Of a stretch of DNA of 64,000 nt, positions 42,701 through 51,375 are shown one piece after another. Position 1 is the stretch's first letter; each line of letters begins with the position of its first letter. Made by a program: the position numbers and the translations under genes. The notes beneath the pieces are model-generated. The model saw only the letters and a program-made list of their open reading frames with translations. It made no database searches and was not told the origin of the DNA. Source of the DNA: Bacteroidota bacterium (GTDB lineage Bacteria; Bacteroidota; Bacteroidia; B-17B0; Aurantibacillaceae); the NCBI GenBank assembly GCA_013297775.1, contig JAAFIL010000016.1, positions 1 through 64,000 of the forward strand, read 5' to 3'.

Positions 42701-43546
42701 ATGATGATGAAAAAAATTACAATTTATTTATTTATCCTAACAATGGTATTTGTGAGGCTAAACGCTCAAAGTGTAGATCGGTTTTTTATATTAAATGGGC
42801 CTGCTGTATTAGAGGAATGCAACATGGCAGGACAAGGCAGTGGTACATTAAAGTTAGTACCGAGTAATTTAAAGTTTACGATTATAACTAGTGTGGGCAA
42901 TTATTACGTCTTGTTATTTTGGAATCTTAAGAGCGAAGTAGTGAACAGTTCAAATTATAGTAGCTTATTTGGAGGGGCTAATCCACCTGCTCTTTTAACA
43001 CGTCAACAACGAAAAGTGAAACGACTTTATCAGTTATCAGAAGATGTACTCGTAAATCACGCAGATGGTAACAGACGTTTCTTCTTAATGCGAAAAACGA
43101 TGTTAGATTCAGTAGCTTCTAAAATAATAAGAAGATTTCTGCCGGTTTATGGCTCTACTGTTTTACCATTCAAATTCCGACCACAAACTGGAGATTTCAA
43201 AAAGGACTTAGCCCTTTCGGCTTTAGGAGGTGTAAAACTTTCAAGTACTCGTGGCTACCTTTCTCTTGCTTTAGTTACAGGTATAGGTGTTAGTTCGGTT
43301 AGCTTAGATAGTTTGAATACATTTGGTGTAGTGAAAAAAACTGAAGAGCGCGCGGCTATAACTGTTCCGCTTGGTTTAGTTATTGAATGGCGAAGGTTAC
43401 AAATAGGGGTGTTTGCAGGATGGGACTGGTTAGCAAAAAGTAGTGAAGATAATTGGCGGTATCAAGGCAAGCACTGGTTAGCTTTGGGGATAGGTTTTAC
43501 TATTTTCTCAGAAGAAAAACCAGCCAAGGAAGCAGGAACTAATTAA
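42701..43546 (+). CDS. Secreted protein of unknown function
   Basis: The start chosen is the first of three consecutive ATGs (42701-42709); it gives MMMKKITIYLFILTMVFVRLNAQ, a proper signal peptide. The frame is open 100 bases further up, but that part is Cys/Pro-rich and unlike a leader. The mature part of about 258 residues ends in amphipathic strands (GYLSLALVTGIGVSSVSL, ITVPLGLVIEWRRLQIGVFAGWDWL, WLALGIGFTIF), suggesting a partial outer-membrane barrel. It is divergent from LSHLCPPSC paralogue 2 and converges on the SRPBCC gene with 4 bases between. The family is not recognised. Confidence 0.6.
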   Translation: MMMKKITIYLFILTMVFVRLNAQSVDRFFILNGPAVLEECNMAGQGSGTLKLVPSNLKFTIITSVGNYYVLLFWNLKSEVVNSSNYSSLFGGANPPALLTRQQRKVKRLYQLSEDVLVNHADGNRRFFLMRKTMLDSVASKIIRRFLPVYGSTVLPFKFRPQTGDFKKDLALSALGGVKLSSTRGYLSLALVTGIGVSSVSLDSLNTFGVVKKTEERAAITVPLGLVIEWRRLQIGVFAGWDWLAKSSEDNWRYQGKHWLALGIGFTIFSEEKPAKEAGTN

Positions 43547-43550
43547 TAAG

Positions 43551-43979
43551 TTAAGTAGTTTCCACTAACTTCTTCATCCCGTCTATTACTGCCGCCCAGT
43601 TGCCCTCGCTGGGAGCCGCTTTATCGGCATCGTAATTGCTTTGCGTAATTTGCAGCAGGGTACCCTCGGGTGTAGCACTTACTTTGTAAACAATATGCAA
43701 ATAATTTTCGGGACTATCGGGCAAGCCGCTCCAATTACTTAAATACGAAAAACTCAAGGTATCGTTATGACTATAACTTAAAACGGTGCCTTTGTCTTCA
43801 TAAGGTTTACCCTCCCACTCGCCTCTAAAATAAATGGGCGTTCCTACTTCCCACGAACAAATTAAATTTGAACCAAAAAAATATTGGGCTACTAGTTCGG
43901 GATTCGTTAAAGCCCGCCACACCTTTTCAACAGGTGCTTTTATAAGCGTTTCGTGGTGAGATAAAAAATCTGTTTTCAT
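43551..43979 (-). CDS. SRPBCC (AHSA1/START-like) domain protein
   Basis: Starting at the ATG at 43979 gives 142 residues. The pattern is that of the AHSA1/SRPBCC fold: HHETLIKAPVEKVWRALTNPELVAQYFFG at the start, a beta-grip middle (GEWEGKPYEDKGTVLSYSHNDTLSFSYLS) and a C-terminal helix (NWAAVIDGMKKLVE). Such proteins bind small hydrophobic ligands in a central cavity or act with regulators; the ligand here is unknown. It is a single cytosolic gene. A start four codons upstream (43991) is possible but less like the family. Confidence 0.85.
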   Translation of the reverse strand: MKTDFLSHHETLIKAPVEKVWRALTNPELVAQYFFGSNLICSWEVGTPIYFRGEWEGKPYEDKGTVLSYSHNDTLSFSYLSNWSGLPDSPENYLHIVYKVSATPEGTLLQITQSNYDADKAAPSEGNWAAVIDGMKKLVETT

Positions 43980-44148
43980 ATTCGTTAGCAAGATACTTTA
44001 ATTTTTAATACACACGGATTTAGAATGACCTACTAACTGTAAAAAATAGCACATTACTTGCAAGCCCTCTAAAGTAGTTTTATGCATCTGCAAATTCGGT
44101 AGCGAGCCAACTGTTAATGCTTAGGTTACACGACGAAACTATAAACTA

Positions 44149-44179
44149 AAACCCCTTAACGCCATCCGTTAAGGGGTTT
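44149..44179 (-). terminator. Terminator of tRNA-Arg
   Basis: AAACCCCTTAACG (44149-44161) pairs perfectly with CGTTAAGGGGTTT (44167-44179) around a 5-base loop, and on the minus strand is followed by a T-rich tail. It lies 7 bases after the 3' end of the tRNA. Confidence 0.85.
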
Positions 44180-44186
44180 AATTGAG

Positions 44187-44260
44187 TAGTCCCAGCTGGA
44201 CTCGAACCAGCGACCTACGGTTTAGAAAACCGTTGCTCTATCCAGTTGAGCTATGGGACC
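44187..44260 (-). tRNA. tRNA-Arg (anticodon TCT)
   Basis: A 74-base minus-strand tRNA. The acceptor arm GGTCCCA pairs with TGGGACT (first pair G-U), the D-arm contains AGCTCAACTGGATAGAGC, the anticodon loop TTTCTAA gives TCT (reads AGA), the T-arm is GCTGG-TTCGAGT-CCAGC and the discriminator base is A. CCA is not encoded. It is followed by its own terminator. Confidence 0.95.
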
Positions 44261-44350
44261 AAAAATGACGGAGAACCTCCATTTAAAGGCGGTCAAAGAT
44301 AAAAAAAACTTATTATTAAACAATTATAATTATTTTAGTGTTTCGATTTT

Positions 44351-46309
44351 TTGGGTCTGAAGCTATCTATCATCATAGTTAATTACAATGTTAAGTATTT
44401 TTTGGAGCAATGCCTCTATTCGGTGCGTAATGCAACGCAACACCTAAATGCCGAAGTATTTGTGGTGGACAATAACTCGGTAGATGGTTCTATTGCTTTA
44501 GTGAAAGAAAAATTCCCAGAAGTTACATTACTCGCTAACACCCACAATACAGGCTTTGCGGTGGCCAATAACCAAGCCATTCGTTTAGCTAAAGGCGAGT
44601 ATGTTTTACTTTTAAATCCAGATACGGTGGTGCAAGAGGATACCTTTCAAAAAAGTTTGGCATTTATGGAGGCGCATCCCTTGGCTGGTGGTTTAGGTAT
44701 TAAAATGCTCGATGGGAAAGGTAATTTTTTACCCGAAAGTAAACGGGGTTTACCAACACCTGCTGTTGCCTTTTATAAAATATTTGGATTGGCAAGTTTG
44801 TTTCCACGCTCTAAAAAATTTGGTTATTACCATTTAACTTACCTCGATAAAACTAAAAATCACGAAGTAGATGTGTTAAGTGGTGCTTACATGTTAATGC
44901 GAAAAAGTGTACTCGATAAAGTTGGGTTGTTAGATGAAACTTTTTTTATGTACGGCGAAGACATTGATCTCAGTTACCGCATTACCAAAGGAGGGTTTAA
45001 AAATTATTACTTTGCCGAAAGCAGCATTATTCACTACAAAGGAGAGAGTACCAAAAAAAGCAGTGTTAATTATGTGATTGTTTTTTACAAAGCCATGGCC
45101 ATTTTTGCTCGCAAACATTTTAGTACGCAAAATGCACGAGTGTTCGATGCACTAATTCATATTGCTATTTACTTACGAGCCGCCGCTGCAATTGTGGCGC
45201 GCTTTTTAACACAGTTATTTTTTCCAGTAATAGATTTTTTAGTGATTTGTGCAGGCTTATTTTTGATTAAAGATTTTTATGAAACTAATTTTAAACTAGC
45301 GCAAGGTTTTTATTCAGAACGTTTAATTAACTATGCCTTTCCGGCTTACACTTTGGTTTGGATGTGTTTTGCGTTTTTAAGTGGAGGCTACGACGCACCG
45401 CTCAAACTATCGCGTATTATACGTGGGGTTTTAGCGGGTACAGCTTTTATTTTAATTGGATATGCTTTATTACCCGAGGCGTATCGGTTTTCGAGAGCTT
45501 TGATTTTATTGGGTACTTCGTGGGCTTTAATAGTATATTTTTTAACACGCGCGTTGTATCACCGCTTAAACCTTAAACGTTTTCGCTGGTATGGTAAAAC
45601 AATCGAAAAACGTATTGCCATTGTGGGCGACGAAGCCGAGTTTAACCGCGTGAGCCAATTGATTAAACAAACGAAACTACAACCCGATTATTTGGCTTTT
45701 GTAAGCAATGAGGCCAATGGGGTTAAACATCCGCTATATATTGGGCATTTTAGTCAGATGAGTGAAATCATTGCTATTCATCAAATCAACGAAATTATTT
45801 TTTGTGCTAAAAATATTTCTTCAGGTAATATTATTCAACAAATGTTGAGTTTAGTAACCAAAGGTTTAGAGTTTAAAATTGCGCCTCCCGAAAGTTTAAG
45901 TATCATTGGGAGTAGCCATATAGATACCGCTGGCGAATTGTACATGATTGATGTTAATAATGTGGGTCGCCCCGAAAACAGACGTAAAAAACGCTTGATT
46001 GATTTTAGCGTATCGGTACTTTTTATTTTAGTATCACCCCTTTTAATTTGGAAGCAAATACACAAATTAAATTTCATAAAAAATTGTCTAAACGTTTTAA
46101 TTGGCTTATACTCGTGGGTGGGGTATGGCAAAGCCCCTCGAAAAGATTTACCCGCCTTAAAACCGTCGGTGCTCAGTCCGGCAAGTGGTTTAGCTGATAA
46201 ACCCACTCAAGAAGTATTTAATAAAATGCTGTTGAACTATTCTAAAGATTACCGAATCGAAAATGATTTTAAAATTATTTGGCGAGCCATAGATTTATTA
46301 GGCAGTTAA
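44351..46309 (+). CDS. GT2 glycosyltransferase fused to membrane and Rossmann-like domains
   Basis: Residues 1-240 of this 652-residue protein are a GT2 glycosyltransferase of the rhamnosyltransferase type: LSIIIVNYNV, VVDNNSVDGS, LLNPDTVV and FFMYGEDIDLSYR. Membrane helices follow (about 285-400), then a nucleotide-binding-like segment (about 412-530, RIAIVGDEAEF...) and a further helix (about 555-572). The second half resembles the N-terminal and CoA-binding part of WcaJ-type sugar-phosphate transferases but lacks their catalytic domain. It probably builds surface glycans. The start is TTG: an in-frame stop lies 13 bases upstream and no ATG lies between. The last 109 bases before the final codons are duplicated exactly at 3042-3150. 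Confidence 0.82.
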   Translation: MGLKLSIIIVNYNVKYFLEQCLYSVRNATQHLNAEVFVVDNNSVDGSIALVKEKFPEVTLLANTHNTGFAVANNQAIRLAKGEYVLLLNPDTVVQEDTFQKSLAFMEAHPLAGGLGIKMLDGKGNFLPESKRGLPTPAVAFYKIFGLASLFPRSKKFGYYHLTYLDKTKNHEVDVLSGAYMLMRKSVLDKVGLLDETFFMYGEDIDLSYRITKGGFKNYYFAESSIIHYKGESTKKSSVNYVIVFYKAMAIFARKHFSTQNARVFDALIHIAIYLRAAAAIVARFLTQLFFPVIDFLVICAGLFLIKDFYETNFKLAQGFYSERLINYAFPAYTLVWMCFAFLSGGYDAPLKLSRIIRGVLAGTAFILIGYALLPEAYRFSRALILLGTSWALIVYFLTRALYHRLNLKRFRWYGKTIEKRIAIVGDEAEFNRVSQLIKQTKLQPDYLAFVSNEANGVKHPLYIGHFSQMSEIIAIHQINEIIFCAKNISSGNIIQQMLSLVTKGLEFKIAPPESLSIIGSSHIDTAGELYMIDVNNVGRPENRRKKRLIDFSVSVLFILVSPLLIWKQIHKLNFIKNCLNVLIGLYSWVGYGKAPRKDLPALKPSVLSPASGLADKPTQEVFNKMLLNYSKDYRIENDFKIIWRAIDLLGS

Positions 46310-46768
46310 ATTTTAAGTAGATAGGTAAAATCTATTCCAAAGCAAAACCTACCACAGCCATGAGAAATGCTCGGTTCTACAATCTTCAAAATAGCGTTTA
46401 CTATTCTTATAGTCCTCGAATCTATGCTACTCAATGTCCTTGCAACTTTTGTCTTCCACCACGATTTTAAGTGTTTTACAGAGTAATACCAAAAGCATTT
46501 CTAAAAGATACGTTGACCCAGTTTCTTTTTCTCTTATACTTCCTCAAAAATTATACCCGTAGGCCTTGCTACGCCTATAATTTTTTCGTCGCCTAAAAGA
46601 AAAATAATTCTGGTTCAACTTGTATCTTTTAGAACCAATATTGGTATAAGCTATTTTATTCTAAAGTCCCTCTTTCTTGAAATCTCAATTAAAAATAAAA
46701 TACAGCAATATTTATAAATAAATCTTATTTTTAAATAAAAAAGTTATTCTACAGCCAAATAGAAATAC
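46310..46768. other. Gene-free region with repeat A2
   Basis: There is no ORF of coding character. The 160-bp repeat A2 fills 46487-46646. The last 120 bases, very AT-rich, should carry the promoter of the TPR-phosphatase gene. Confidence 0.6.
46487..46646 (-). repeat. Family A palindromic repeat, copy A2 (160 bp)
   Basis: A full-length copy in inverse orientation to A1 (3154-3313), exactly 160 bp from TACCAAAAGCATTTCTAAAA to ...ATATTGGTA. It differs from A1 at a handful of positions. It starts 178 bases after the GT2 gene whose 3' end is duplicated beside A1. Confidence 0.9.
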
Positions 46769-48826
46769 ATGTTTAAAAAAATAATTTATAGCCTTTTCAT
46801 AATGTGTACGTCGTTCTACTTGTTTCCGCAGGTAAAGCTCGACTCGCTGGCATTAAGCATAAAACTTAATAAAATAGATGCGCTTCTCGACCACCAAACC
46901 GACTCGGCCTACCTACTTATTAAAGCCAATACCAATCTTATATACCGAGCCAAAAATGCTTATGCCTACTCACGTCTAAACTTGCAGTTGGCGCGCTATT
47001 TTTTCTTAAAGGGATTTAATGACTCGGCCTTAAAATATTCTCCGCTTGCTATTAAATTTGCTCGCGCCAGTAAAGATACCACTCAAATTATAAAATCGTA
47101 TCTAATGCACGCACGTACCCTTTCGGTATTGAATAATCATAACGAAGCCATTAATTTTTGCTTGCAAGCACAACGCTTTGCCGAAGAAAGTAAAACCCCA
47201 AGCATTCAAATTAAAGTATGGCACGATTTAGGGTTTGTATATGCCAACATTGGCGCACACGAAAAGGCAATTTACTACTATAAAAAAGGACTGCAATTAG
47301 CCCTTCAGGTAAAAGATACGTTTAACTACGCCAACATATCGGCCCGAATTGGAGGCGAGTACAGTTACCTCAAAAAATACGATTCGTCTTTATACTACAA
47401 TTTACAAGGGATGCAGAACTTTCAAAGCATTCGTCACAAACGCGGCGTTGGCGTAACCTTAACCAATTTAAGTACCACATATACCGATTTAAAACGCTAC
47501 GAAAAAGCCATCGAAACTGCCAAGCAAGCACTAACCATACGAGAAGAATTGGGAGATATGTACGCTATTCCCATCTTAAAATCAAGTTTAGCACAAACGT
47601 ATTTAAAGTTGAATAATGTAACGACGGCTTTAAAATATGCGCTAGAAGCTCAAGCCATACTCGATAAGCAAGTAGAAGATATTAATATTTCAATAGGTAA
47701 TTTAGAAGTTCTTCGATCTATATATACACAGTTGCATCAATACGAAAATGCTTTGACCTACTCTGAGCGTTACATTAACGAAAAAGAAAAGCAATTTAAA
47801 AACACGAACCTGACCGCTCTTAACGAATTACAAACCCGTTATGAATTAGATAAGCAAGAACGCGAAATTACTTTGCTGCAATTAAACACCAAACGCGATC
47901 GCGAAAAAACAGAAGCCGCCAATCACCGCCGAAATATTATTTTAGGAGCTACTTTACTAGGTTTACTGCTCATTTCAACATTTACTTTTTTATTGTATAA
48001 ACGGGTTAAGCTATCGCAACAGCAAAAAACCATTATCGAGAAACAAAAAATGTTGGTAGATGAAAAACAAAAAGAAATCATTGACTCCATTAATTATGCA
48101 CAAACCATACAGCAAGCCATTATTCCTTCTGAGCAAGATATAAGTAAAGAATTAAGCGATGCCTTTGTTATTTTTAAACCTAAAGACATTGTAAGTGGCG
48201 ATTTTTATTGGTTTACCAAACACGATAACGAAGTTTATATTGTGGTGGCCGATTGTACGGGGCATGGCGTACCCGGTGCGTTTATGAGCCTAATGGGCGT
48301 TTCGTATTTGAATGAAATTATAAACGAAAGTAAAGTAAGTGATACTGCCACCATTTTAAATTTGCTGCGCGATAAACTCATTGCCACCCTCAATAAAACC
48401 AAGCGCGAACGCCACAACCGCGAAGGAATGGACGTTGCCATTGTTCACATTCAACAACAAACCTTACGTTTACAATTTAGTGCTGCCAATAATAATACTT
48501 ATATTTTGTCGAAGGGCGAATTAAAAGAATTAAAGGGCGATAAAATGCCTGTTGGGTTTTATACCGAACACATGAAATCGTTTACCTCGCAACAGTATCA
48601 ACTACAAAAAGGCGATCGCGTATTTATGATTACCGATGGGCTTCCTGACCAATTTGGTGGCGAGAAAGGTAAAAAGTTTATGTACAAGCGGTTCGAAAAA
48701 TTAATTACCGAGAATGCCAATCAACCCATTGAGCAAGTTAAAAAATTACTTCAAAAAACCATTAACGATTGGCAAGGGCAAGTTGAACAAGTGGATGATA
48801 TAACTTGCTTAGCATTTGAAATATAA
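46769..48826 (+). CDS. TPR sensor with SpoIIE-type PP2C phosphatase domain
   Basis: This 685-residue protein has a signal/anchor segment (1-21), a periplasmic array of about seven tetratricopeptide repeats (about 30-350), a membrane helix (about 391-410), a coiled-coil linker (about 412-450) and a cytoplasmic SpoIIE/RsbU-like PP2C domain (about 455-685). The PP2C metal and catalytic motifs are present: DIVSGDFYWF, ADCTGHGVPGAFMS, GMDVA, MITDGLPDQFGG and DDITCLAFEI. Such proteins dephosphorylate anti-sigma antagonists (STAS proteins) in response to envelope signals. The SpoIIAA-like protein at 12517 is a conceivable but unsupported target. Monocistronic. Confidence 0.88.
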   Translation: MFKKIIYSLFIMCTSFYLFPQVKLDSLALSIKLNKIDALLDHQTDSAYLLIKANTNLIYRAKNAYAYSRLNLQLARYFFLKGFNDSALKYSPLAIKFARASKDTTQIIKSYLMHARTLSVLNNHNEAINFCLQAQRFAEESKTPSIQIKVWHDLGFVYANIGAHEKAIYYYKKGLQLALQVKDTFNYANISARIGGEYSYLKKYDSSLYYNLQGMQNFQSIRHKRGVGVTLTNLSTTYTDLKRYEKAIETAKQALTIREELGDMYAIPILKSSLAQTYLKLNNVTTALKYALEAQAILDKQVEDINISIGNLEVLRSIYTQLHQYENALTYSERYINEKEKQFKNTNLTALNELQTRYELDKQEREITLLQLNTKRDREKTEAANHRRNIILGATLLGLLLISTFTFLLYKRVKLSQQQKTIIEKQKMLVDEKQKEIIDSINYAQTIQQAIIPSEQDISKELSDAFVIFKPKDIVSGDFYWFTKHDNEVYIVVADCTGHGVPGAFMSLMGVSYLNEIINESKVSDTATILNLLRDKLIATLNKTKRERHNREGMDVAIVHIQQQTLRLQFSAANNNTYILSKGELKELKGDKMPVGFYTEHMKSFTSQQYQLQKGDRVFMITDGLPDQFGGEKGKKFMYKRFEKLITENANQPIEQVKKLLQKTINDWQGQVEQVDDITCLAFEI

Positions 48827-48863
48827 TTCCATAACCTTTACCATAAAAAACTTAGCACCAACG

Positions 48864-49013
48864 TTTCCTTCTCTTCTTCCTTTGCGTTCTTTGCGCCTTT
48901 GCGTGCTATTAAAAATTTCGTACTAATATTTCCTTCTCTCCTTCCTTTGCGTTCTTTGTGCCTTGGCGTGCTATTTGAAAATGTTTCCTTCACGTCTTCC
49001 TTTGCGTCCTTTG
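48864..49013 (+). repeat. Three tandem-spaced CTTTGCG-type repeats
   Basis: Three related blocks, at 48864-48910, 48929-48974 and 48984-49013 (the last truncated), share the pattern TTTCCTTC..CTTCCTTTGCGT(T/C)CTTTG. They are spaced about 60 bases apart in the 356-base gap after the phosphatase gene. A reverse-complement copy is at 11234-11275. They are not CRISPR: the spacers are short and partly repeated. Confidence 0.75.
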
Positions 49014-49182
49014 TTAGTAAAACCTACTGGTTATAAAGGTCTTCTCTCCCCTTATTATACCAAGTAATGTCAATTATAAATCAAATTGGCATTAGAAAAT
49101 AGTAAGAAAAAAATAAGTAATTTAGTTTTTAAGTTTAATCGTAAGGCATACTATAAAACGATACCTCAAAAAAGGCAAATCA

Positions 49183-49992
49183 ATGAAAACAAAAATAGTT
49201 GAACCTAGCAGCGACTTGAAAGCGTTTGTACAATGCTATTGGACATTGGAAAGCATCAAAGAAGAAACTCCTAAAAAAAACACCATCGTTCCCGATGGAA
49301 CAATGAAATTAATTTTCCATTATGGTGATACTTACAAGCACCATCCTAAAAATGGAAAAAGTATAATTTTACCAAACTGCTTCTTAATTGGTCAGTTAAC
49401 AAAACCTTATGTTGTAGAACCTATCGGCGTAACTGGAACTTTTGTTGTGCGTTTTCAACCTAACGGATTTTTACCTTTTACAACCATCCCCATTAAAGAA
49501 ATGGAAAATAAAGCTATTCCTTTGAGTCAATTGTTTGGAGAAGCAGGCAATAATCTTAGTGAAAATATTTTAAATGCCAACTCGACTTCTGAACGTATAG
49601 AACGCATCGAAAGTTTTTTAGTGGAGCGTTTAAGCCATCAACAAACCATTGATAACATTGTAAAATCAACTGTTGATACTATTTTAAACGCAAACGGTCA
49701 ATTTTCAGTAAACGCATTTTCAAAACAAAATAGCATTAACCGCAGGCAGTTAACTCGAAAATTTTCATCAACAATTGGATTAAGTCCCAAACAACTTTCA
49801 AAAACAATTCGAATTCAAGCCTCGCTAAAAGCCTTATTAAAAAAAGAAGTTACAAGCCTTACCGATTTAGCATACCAAAACGATTACTTTGACCAAGCCC
49901 ATTTCATAAAAGACTTTAAAGAATTTACAGGCTTAACGCCAAAAGAATTTTATGGCGACGATTTAAAAATGTCGTTGATTTTTGATCACTAA
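49183..49992 (+). CDS. AraC family transcriptional regulator
   Basis: The 269-residue protein has an N-terminal beta-sandwich sensor domain common in Bacteroidota AraC proteins (about 1-130: CYWTLES, IVPDGTMKLIFHYGD, FLIGQLTKP, VRFQPNGFLPF) and a C-terminal double helix-turn-helix (about 165-260: FSVNAFSKQNSINRRQLTRKF, GLSPKQLSKTIRIQASL, LTDLAYQNDYFDQAHFIKDFKEFTGLTPKEF). It probably senses a small molecule. The VOC and TfoX-like genes immediately downstream on the same strand are likely targets. Confidence 0.9.
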   Translation: MKTKIVEPSSDLKAFVQCYWTLESIKEETPKKNTIVPDGTMKLIFHYGDTYKHHPKNGKSIILPNCFLIGQLTKPYVVEPIGVTGTFVVRFQPNGFLPFTTIPIKEMENKAIPLSQLFGEAGNNLSENILNANSTSERIERIESFLVERLSHQQTIDNIVKSTVDTILNANGQFSVNAFSKQNSINRRQLTRKFSSTIGLSPKQLSKTIRIQASLKALLKKEVTSLTDLAYQNDYFDQAHFIKDFKEFTGLTPKEFYGDDLKMSLIFDH

Positions 49993-50082
49993 ATAAAACC
50001 CTGTCCCATTTTTACAATTTTGTCTTTATGAAGCCCAATAATTTTGTGAGGCGTTATTGCAAATAACTTAATCACTAATAAA

Positions 50083-50457
50083 ATGAAAAATTCAAATTCC
50101 GTAGGTTGGTTCGATATTCATGTATCCAATTTAGACCGCGCAAAAAAATTTTATGAAACCGTATTCAGCATTCAATTGTTTGACTTGCCCATTGAATGGG
50201 GTCGGCAATCGCTTTTTCCGTTTAACCCCGAAAATCCAAACATTTCGGGAGCCTTGGTAGAAAAAAAAGATATGCTACCAAGCGAAACCAATACCATTGT
50301 GTATTTTGAGTCGGAAGATTGCGTTACCGAAGAAAAAAGAATTGAAGAAGCAGGCGGAAAAATTATACGTCCAAAAATAAGTATTGGTGAGTTTGGTAGC
50401 ATATCTTTATTTCTTGATAGCGAAGGCAACACCATTGGTCTTCACTCGCGACATTAA
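50083..50457 (+). CDS. VOC (glyoxalase/bleomycin-resistance) family protein
   Basis: This 124-residue protein has the paired beta-alpha-beta-beta-beta modules of the vicinal-oxygen-chelate superfamily: VGWFDIHVSNLDRAKKFYETVF at the start and FGSISLFLDSEGNTIGLHSRH at the end. The metal-binding set is incomplete by eye (His13 and a terminal Glu/His are candidates), so it may be an enzyme or a binding protein. It follows the AraC gene by 90 bases and precedes the TfoX-like gene by 3, suggesting an operon. Substrate unknown. Confidence 0.85.
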   Translation: MKNSNSVGWFDIHVSNLDRAKKFYETVFSIQLFDLPIEWGRQSLFPFNPENPNISGALVEKKDMLPSETNTIVYFESEDCVTEEKRIEEAGGKIIRPKISIGEFGSISLFLDSEGNTIGLHSRH

Positions 50458-50460
50458 ACG

Positions 50461-50817
50461 ATGGCTTACAATATAAATTGCGTTAACCAAGTAAGAGAGT
50501 ACCTAGCCGAAGTACCTAACATTCACGTTGAAGAAAAAGAAATGTTCAATGTTTTAAACTTCATGGTAAACGGAAAAACGTGTATTTGTGTGAGCGGCGA
50601 AAACCTCATGTTACGTTTTGACCCCAACCTGCAAGAAGAGTTGTCGGAGAAAACAGGCTACGAACCCATGTTAATGAAGGGGAAACCTTACAAAGGGTAT
50701 TGCTACATAAACCCAAGTGGCTTTAAAAACAAAAAAGATTTTGAATACTTTATAAATCTATGCCTAGCTTATAGTAAAATTTCAAAATCATCGAAGCAAC
50801 GAAAAAGAAAACCGTAA
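50461..50817 (+). CDS. TfoX/Sxy N-terminal domain-like protein
   Basis: A 118-residue protein with the pattern of the TfoX N-terminal family: EVPNIHVEEKEMFNVLNFMVNGKTCICVSGENLMLRFD, then ELSEKTGYEPMLMKGKPYKGYCYINPSGFKNKKDFEYFINLCLAY and a basic tail KSSKQRKRKP. Stand-alone proteins of this family are common in Bacteroidota and are not tied to competence. It is likely cotranscribed with the VOC gene (3-base gap). Function unknown. Confidence 0.8.
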   Translation: MAYNINCVNQVREYLAEVPNIHVEEKEMFNVLNFMVNGKTCICVSGENLMLRFDPNLQEELSEKTGYEPMLMKGKPYKGYCYINPSGFKNKKDFEYFINLCLAYSKISKSSKQRKRKP

Positions 50818-51375
50818 GGTAATCGCCTAAGTTTTCAGCGCGGGCGCTTAGTTTAAATATAATGGATCAACACCGTTTCTGAAGTTAACAAATTAAAAAA
50901 AACATTATAAAAGGTGTTGATTTTTTCCATAAGGGGAAGCAGCTTTCAATGCCAAATTTTGCGAGGGCTTGAGCCAATGCTTAACAAGATACCTCCTCAA
51001 TAAACTAGAATAATAATAAAGCATTTTGAGAATATACTGTTTTGCGAAAGTGGAGGTTTTGTTAACTAGCCCAATCCATCATTTAGTGGTAAACAAATAC
51101 CCACCTATAAATCTATTCTAGTGCTTAATTTTACATAACTTAATTTACTTATGAGTCGCTAAAAAATAGTTATTCTCTATTTAGTATAAGTAATTAGCGT
51201 TCAACTTCTTTCACAATCCAAGCATCCAGCCTCACCACACTTTATGCCAATATCTTTAATCCATCTATAAAACTATTCTACCCCCTCCTCTTTCTTAAAA
51301 TTCAAATTAAAATAATAATTTCTACCCAAGCAATTTATTCGCTTCTTTTCTTAGCTTAGCTAAATATTTATTACT
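50818..51375. other. 558-base gene-free region with terminator-like hairpin
   Basis: Apart from the hairpin at 50867-50926 and a short GC hairpin (AGCGCGGGCGCT near 50837) the region is AT-rich with no coding signal. The right end should hold the promoter of the zinc-ribbon gene. Confidence 0.5.
50867..50926 (+). terminator. Terminator-like hairpin after the AraC-VOC-TfoX run
   Basis: TCAACACC (50867-50874) pairs with GGTGTTGA (50913-50920), followed directly by TTTTTT (50921-50926). The inner arms continue with partial pairing. The left arm resembles that of the hairpin at 22603. It lies 49 bases after the TfoX-like stop. Confidence 0.6.

Noticed and set aside
46769-48826. Direct functional link between the SpoIIE-type phosphatase and the SpoIIAA-like protein at 12517
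   Set aside because: They are 34 kb apart, and the small protein shows no clear phosphorylatable Ser, so only the fold families suggest a link.
48864-49013. Possible CRISPR array
   Set aside because: The repeats are degenerate, only three in number, one is truncated, the intervals are short and AT-rich, and there are no cas genes nearby.
49057-49085. TACCAA start resembling a repeat end
   Set aside because: Only the first six bases match families A and B, and no matching right end was found within the next 130 bases.
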